Shown here: positions 58,455-64,000 of the stretch, in pieces | How positions within the stretch are numbered: position 1 is the first letter of the stretch | Layout of the letters: every line of letters starts with the position of its first letter | Source: Apostichopus japonicus | Lineage: Eukaryota; Echinodermata; Holothuroidea; Aspidochirotida; Stichopodidae | Length of the DNA stretch: 64,000 bases | Reading direction: 5' to 3' | Assembly (NCBI RefSeq): GCF_037975245.1 | Contig: NC_092579.1 | Location: forward strand, 5,145,001-5,209,000 | Notes under the pieces: generated by a model | Databases searched by the model: none | Told to the model about the DNA's origin: nothing | The model's input: the letters and a program-made list of their open reading frames with translations, nothing else | Position numbers and translations under genes: made by a program

Positions 58455-59530
58455 AAACATAGCATCCCTTTAATGCTAAACCAAAACATGCCCAAAATGA
58501 CAATTACCCTTTAAGATTGGTAATTATTGAAACGATAATTGAAAATGATTTGTCCCCTTTAAGATTGTTTATTCAAATTTAAATATTTAGTAGACAATCC
58601 CTTTAACGTGACAAACTATTTATGTTAATTCATTCAGGTAAATCGTACCATCACTTTTAAGTTAGTGGTCCACTGTAAATTTATATGGCTTCCCAAATAT
58701 ACCGGTCTCCTGAACGAAATAGTACCTTTAAGCAATGTATTAGTTATTTCTCCTCAAGTAAATCTAGCATTGTGATAAATATTTATACGTACTATTTACA
58801 GTGAGACTAATCCTTTAACTCACATTGGTGTCATATCTCCAATAGAAATGATACCAGTCCTTTGAAACACTCCACATAAGATAGGATTGCTCCTTATAAT
58901 GTATCTACTAACTGTGGAACAGGCTGCTCCTTTATTATTAACACACAACAGCAACAAGTTAGTACTGTCTATTTAACTTGGTTGTTCGAAATCATTACAT
59001 TACCTAGTGTACATTCAGGGAGACTGTCACTTAAATGTCAATACTTAATATTTAGTAAGACCTTCCCTTTAAAATAATTAAAACAGTTTTCATATGCATT
59101 TATGGTTGTTAGCGGTAAACAATACACTGACTATGGAAACCATGCGACCATAATAAAGAAAGTATAATCTCAATTACTGAAATGTTGATGCCATTAGTAG
59201 TTACCTAAATTAATTCTGGATAATCAACATGTATAATCAACTCTGGAAAACAGATTATTAGTCCCTAACGATGATCCTATAAATTAAGCATAACAGCCCC
59301 TTTAAATCTGTCCAAAAACAACATCATTATTTAATGATATGTATTTTATACTTGATGGCAATGAATGAGCCTGCAAAAATCATGCAACTAAATTAACACT
59401 AGAACTGCTCCCTTAATCTTGTAACAACAATATTAACTGCAGTTGATGAACTCAGTAAAACAGTTAACTGATCAGTCCCAAATACTTTTAAGAGAGAATT
59501 ATGTATTCTATCATTTTAGACTTAAAGGGT
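58455..59530. repeat. Region with recurrent CCCTTTAA motif
   Basis: CCCTTTAA or a one-base variant appears at about 58,465, 58,509, 58,556, 58,600, 58,723, 58,810, 58,930, 59,063, 59,299 and 59,409, and reversed (TTAAAGGG) at 59,522. Spacing is irregular (about 45-240 bp). The sequences between show little similarity. Confidence 0.5.
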
Positions 59531-60503
59531 GTGAAGACTCGCGCAAAGAGAAACGTCTAATGCCGGTAATCTGACCTAGTTTCGAATGAGGTTTAACAGA
59601 AGTTTGCTACCATCGGTAATTAGACACTAGTGCACAGTCAGTACATACAGCTGCGGTCAATACCCATAGCACAGTGTACAAACAATACAGCGATGGACAT
59701 TCTCAGGTCCAGCTAAAGATATCACGTTTTATTACTGTCTGCATTTTGTAGCGACACGAATAAAACGTCACTTGCAAGCAACGGAAAGTTAACTATTTCA
59801 GATGGCCGCACGTGGTTTGGGCGAGTCTTCAATGCCTTTAACTGAATATTGGACAGAAATAGTACTAAAATAAGCATGAAACTATAACTAGCAGTTTGCA
59901 GTCAGTTAGGAGGACCTAACCCTTTTCAGCAATATTGCTACTGTTGAAAACATATCAAAATTAACTGGACATTTACTCTAGGGAGAATACACATACTTAT
60001 AACGTTAATGAATATGGTACGAGTGACACTTGCTTGGCCTATTATCCTTCATAAGCACCAGTACCAAACATAACATTTTCCTCGTCTGCATGGGCGCGAC
60101 CATTTTGAATCACATCATAAGAGAGCGTTTGTTACAGCGCACCTATTCATGTATTGACCCATGCGAAACGTGATACCACCAGTCGGACATACTATACTGT
60201 GTAGTTGAACAGTATGTAGGCTTCCAACACTAAGGGACTATGTCTACGAGAATACATTTTTATGAAATTTGAAACAAGGATGGCAAGACAAACCACTTTA
60301 AATATATTTTCAGGACCTCACACATGTGCATGTATTGTCAGATTTAGAATAGGTCCCATATGTGAGTGGTGGCTAAAGTGATGAAGGCATCAAAATAAAT
60401 CAGTGGTTGTTCGTTGGAGTCCTCACGCAAGTTACCTCGGTTGCTATGTAGATCTGCATCTGGTAATCGGGTGAATTCTGTTCGGAGCGTACTATGTAAC
60501 CAC
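59531..60503. other. Non-coding stretch
   Basis: No recognisable exon or repeat. It could include a promoter, but no motif decides this. Confidence 0.35.
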
Positions 60504-61093
60504 CGTGTACCCAGGGACGTTGCTAAGGCCTGATGATTGGGGGTGTAGTGGCTGACAATCCAATCCATTGCCCCCCCCACCCACCCTCGCGCTAATCGTC
60601 AATGATACGGTCAGTGTCAGTCAAACACCCCAATCTTTCGCGACTGCACTTTTGTTCCGAACTATTTTCGATACATTTGTACCCATGCACTGGCAGTCGT
60701 TTCACAAACTTATTAGCCCCCACCCCCCACCCAAACCCAATATTTTTGTGAATATTCGGGCAATATGCTGATAAATTTTCGGGCACCTACTGAAAGAAAG
60801 ATAGTTCGCAATGTGTTTTTCAGTGGTTAAACGACTTCCCCAATAATTATAACCAATATGGAAGGGAAATAACACGGAAGATGATTGTATTTTTTTGGCA
60901 TGCGAGTATTTGGAGTATTCAAAATCATACCAAGCTTTGTACGGTGGAGTATAAGAATCGCGAGATACAATTTCTCAAAGTGGCAGGGAAACGTGGTAAA
61001 TAGGTCAATTTTGACCGAAATATTTCAATTTTTAGGCCATGCACAATGCACACCCCCACACCCCCTCCCTCTAGCGACGTCCCTGCGTGTACC
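60504..61093. mobile_element. hAT-type MITE with perfect 8-bp target duplication
   Basis: The element is 60,512-61,085 (574 bp). The ends are CAGGGACGTTGCTA and, read inward from the right, CAGGGACGTCGCTA. The 8-bp direct repeat CGTGTACC sits immediately outside both (60,504-60,511 and 61,086-61,093). Eight-base duplications and CAGGG ends are standard for the hAT superfamily. No transposase is encoded. Confidence 0.9.
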
Positions 61094-61399
61094 CAGTGTT
61101 CTCACTGTGGAGTAAACTCCGGTATCACTCAACAACAAGGTAACATGGGATGCGCTGCCACGGAATATGCTCCCTATTTCATTTACCCAATATTGGGAAC
61201 GGGCACCGTCTTTGAATCACCATCTACAACTAAACAACAAAAATGTACAGGCTTTGGCTCTAGCTATGAAGTGCTGTCTCTAATGATAATGACGGAGCGC
61301 ACTAGTTTTCTACTGGAATCGCCCGAAGATGCGGCGTCTGTAATCCGAGGAACCAACGAACTTCTCTGCTAACTCCTCAGGCTTCAACTGGGCTAGAAT

Positions 61400-61790
61400 T
61401 CGCGGTGAATATGGCACACCATCGCATGGTTCAGTCTCTGTTGAGTCATGGTGCTCCGGAGCCATGTCTTCAAACGCCTCAAAGCACTAAAAGATCTCTC
61501 GGCTTCCGTCGAACTGGCGGGGGAGACGGGGAGCAACCGCAAGAGAGCTTCGACTTCACCAAACATATAGCCCGTACCGCTGGATTTATCGACTTGAATA
61601 TTTGTCTATACCCGTCAACCGACGACGACTGGAACTGGCCTCGAAAGAAAGGCAGACTAAGCTTAGGATTGTCGGAGAGCTCAGGGTACCAACTCACGAT
61701 ATCTGGGTGGAATTCTCCATTCACCAACATTGATTGATATTCGATGATATGAATCCTGAGATGTGTAAGCCCTAACAAAATAGAGCCACG
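61400..61790 (-). pseudogene. hAT transposase C-terminal remnant (ZMYM1-like dimerisation region)
   Basis: On the minus strand one frame reads LPFFRGQFQ, DGYRQIFKSINPAVRA. After a frameshift near 61,545 it reads SPASSTEAERSFSALRRLKT, WLRSTMTQQRLNHAMV and CHIH, then TAG. This is the hAT dimerisation (hATC) domain as found in domesticated ZMYM1-like and related transposases. G/C runs with CCCCCC at 61,811-61,883 resemble a decayed element border. Frameshift, truncation and lack of the catalytic half show it is dead. Confidence 0.75.
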
Positions 61791-61799
61791 ACAATACTC

Positions 61800-62159
61800 C
61801 TTTTCCAAATGTGGGGGGGGGGACATTTGATAGTGTGTCCCCCACCCATCGAAATGTGGGGGGACGTGCCCCCCCCCTCCCCCAGGATTGACGCCCATGC
61901 GCCCATGTACTAAAGTAATACTATGACTTAGAAACAACCTTCATTGACCAATTCACTGAACGAAGGAAGTTAAAATGCTCTCGCTGACACGTTAACGTAT
62001 AATACAAAACTGTCTCTCGTTGAACGCTGGTCCTCTTTGTTCTGGGAGCGAAGATAAGCAAGAAAGTTGGGCAACAGAATGTTTGTAAACAAAATACGTA
62101 GGCTGTTCCACTTTGCGAGAGGGAAACTATATAGGCTTGCTTGCAGTGCAGTCACTATA
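61800..62159. other. G/C-run border and unclassified DNA
   Basis: GTGGGGGGGGGG and CCCCCCCC tracts at 61,811-61,883 look like a DNA-transposon end. The remainder to the duplication breakpoint has no recognised feature. Confidence 0.35.
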
Positions 62160-64000
62160 AACTCCCTAAAATGAGGCTTCAGTAAGATTAGCTTCTCCAT
62201 CAGATGGGCCATAACCGAATCATAATTACCGGACACGTTTATCTCTTCTGGGTCCATTGAGAAAGGGGTCAATCGCTTTGATCCTCTTGTGTTTACCCAT
62301 TTTAAGTAGTTTATATTTTAAACTTGGCTAGTTCCAGCTAAACTTAATGCACTAAGTATACATCTGCCGCTGGTACATGCGATTCCAGTCCAGTCGTCTC
62401 GTATGTCCAAACAAGGTCGGCATGGCTCTAAACCCTGAGTGTTCCAACTCAGAACTTCTGGTCTTTCCTTGGTCTTATTATGGTCTTTCCTTGGTCTTGA
62501 AGTTGGGGCTCGTACAAACAAGTACCTTAACTAACATCTAGTGTTTTTAGTTTTATAACATAGGATAAATCTTCCCTAATTTTGAATTTTTATTTAAATT
62601 AGCCACAGAATTGATGGAAAATTAAAAACTGTCGACATGCATAAAGTAAGTATAAAACACTCGAGATTCAGAGAGTTTCGCAACAACTAAAAAATTGACG
62701 TAGCACATCACATACAAGGATACTATTCACCCAACTGTTTCATAAACGATGCTGTCAAGCATAGAAAATGGGATTTTATTCCCTTAACCAACCTTTTGTA
62801 ATAAACTCATCGGTTACAGGCCTCAATAATGAAGGTCATATTTTGTCATTTTCACCAGTGTTTCTTTGTGGGTGTCATGATGCAGGGAGCTACCAGCTCC
62901 CGCATGTATTATGTAACATTTCTTTCTGGGCGACAAATTTGTCTAAGTAAAAATGCAATGTGTCTCACTTTGATCTGAGAGTGTAATCATATTTTGAACA
63001 GTAGGCCTGTACTATAGGTTGGTAAATTTGTTGAACATTGAACATTATTCGCAAAATGCTGCTTCAAAATCGATATTCCTAACATCTTTCAAACGTTTAT
63101 TGGTGTCTAGTGTAATCACATCGATCCCCAAAGGAGAATACTTTGGTAGAAGTACAATTTTTTTGTTATATTGAGACTTTTATGTTATCATATCGAATAT
63201 GGATGGCTTAATGGACATGAAACAATCAAACCAACCCATACGCCGTCATCTGGTGATTTTTAGGCCTACTCTGATAGAGTATGTTATTGTGTCAAGTACG
63301 GAAAGGTGTCTTTTATCAGAGCAGTGGTACTAAGAAACGGTTTAAGTTGTCTAGCCCGTACCGAACAACTTATCCAACTTGAAAAATGTAGTAAATAATC
63401 CAAAATGAAGGAATATGTAATTCTGTGGAATCTTACAGTGGGAGTTGGCTTTCTGCTTGCTTTAGCTGAATCGATCAGCATTTTTAGTATACGGTGTAGG
63501 ACAGAGTTTCCCTAACTTTATCCCACATGAACCCTCTGTAGATGTCAGAGTTTTCCACGAGCCCCAACTTTTCGAGACTCGATCTAAGTCATTATTATAC
63601 TATAATACGCATAACAGTGCTTCGTAAACGATCAAGTTCATAGTGTAATATTGTAATTAAAAAACAAGAGACGAACAAATATTTATTTGAAAACTTCAAG
63701 ATCAGATCAGCTGACGTATGACGTACTGTCATGCGTAAAACAACTTCACCAAAGCCACGCGGGCTGGGTATGTTTCATAATTCAGTTATTTATCACATGC
63801 AGGGTACGGTACTTTTATGGCAACATATGCATATGGAACGCGAAAAGAGTTTGTCGATAGGTACGACTTTTGTACATTACTAAATTATATGATATACCAG
63901 ATTTCAGTTCAACAAAAAGTACTCTAATTTTGACTCTCAGAAACGTCTCACGAACCCCCTGGGATGGACTAAGGCACCCCCTGGGGATTTATACACTCCA
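62160..64000. repeat. Segmental duplication, copy B (cut by the window end)
   Basis: Matches 18,832-20,680 in the same orientation with scattered substitutions and small indels, including a ~30-bp insertion near 62,575. It includes CCDC137 exon 1, the TATGGTCTTTCC direct duplication and the hAT-like repeat. The right boundary is outside the window. Confidence 0.9.
62230..62300 (-). pseudogene. Orphan copy of CCDC137 exon 1
   Basis: 71 nt with an intact ATG (62,300-62,298), open frame MGKHKRIKAIDPFLNGPRRD and a GTAATT donor, identical in length to the true exon at 18,971-18,901. One visible amino-acid change is T15 to N (ACG to AAT). Homology stops about 70 bp into the intron, and no exon 2-6 copy lies downstream on the minus strand in this window. 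It can only make a fusion or a non-functional transcript here. Confidence 0.85.

Noticed and set aside
61046-61737. Plus-strand ORFs of 108 and 110 codons
   Set aside because: Antisense to the hAT transposase remnant and without domains.

Overview
This is an intron-rich, AT-rich, repeat-dense eukaryotic (metazoan) window. There are no operons or ribosome-binding sites. Genes are split into short exons with GT/AG borders, separated by transposon debris, microsatellites and tandem arrays. The ZU5-UPA-death-fold gene, the tRNA-derived SINE with a marine-invertebrate-type tail, the foldback transposon resembling sea urchin TU elements, and the Penelope-like fragments together suggest a marine deuterostome, most likely an echinoderm. 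The species is an inference and cannot be fixed from the sequence alone.

Layout. 0-1 kb: a glycosyltransferase-like reading frame with a DxD motif. 1-7.4 kb: mostly non-coding, with an AT microsatellite and Penelope/LINE fragments. 7.36-11.16 kb: a 275-bp tandem repeat (three copies); the first copy is split by a 2,967-bp foldback transposon with a perfect 10-bp target duplication. 13.6-19.0 kb: a complete six-exon CCDC137 orthologue on the minus strand, in which every splice phase agrees. 18.8-20.7 kb: its 5' flank, which is duplicated at 62.2-64.0 kb together with exon 1. 23.4-26.4 kb: a beta-propeller-like coding exon with one in-frame stop. 26.6-29.1 kb: a large TGTA microsatellite and inverted arrays of a repeat rich in AGGTCA half-sites. 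31.3-32.1 kb: a truncated LINE. 32.5-35.0 kb: a minus-strand gene with a death-fold (DED-like) domain followed by a long coiled coil. 36.9-40.6 kb: 213-bp repeats, then an array carrying nuclear-receptor-type direct repeats.

40.9-55.4 kb holds the main gene: fourteen plus-strand exons in consistent phase encoding DED-like, ZU5 and UPA domains, then DED-like, UBA-like, ZU5 and UPA domains, then a final DED-like domain. The gene arose by internal duplication of an exon module. The first ZU5 exon has a frameshift, and a broken copy of the last exon lies just downstream. This gene and the DED-like/coiled-coil gene are head to head, which suggests a small cluster of death-fold signalling genes, probably for apoptosis or innate immunity (inference).

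56-62 kb is repeat territory: AGGTCA repeats, a CCCTTTAA-motif region, a hAT-type MITE with a perfect 8-bp target duplication, and a decayed hAT transposase end. The window closes inside the duplicated CCDC137 5' segment.
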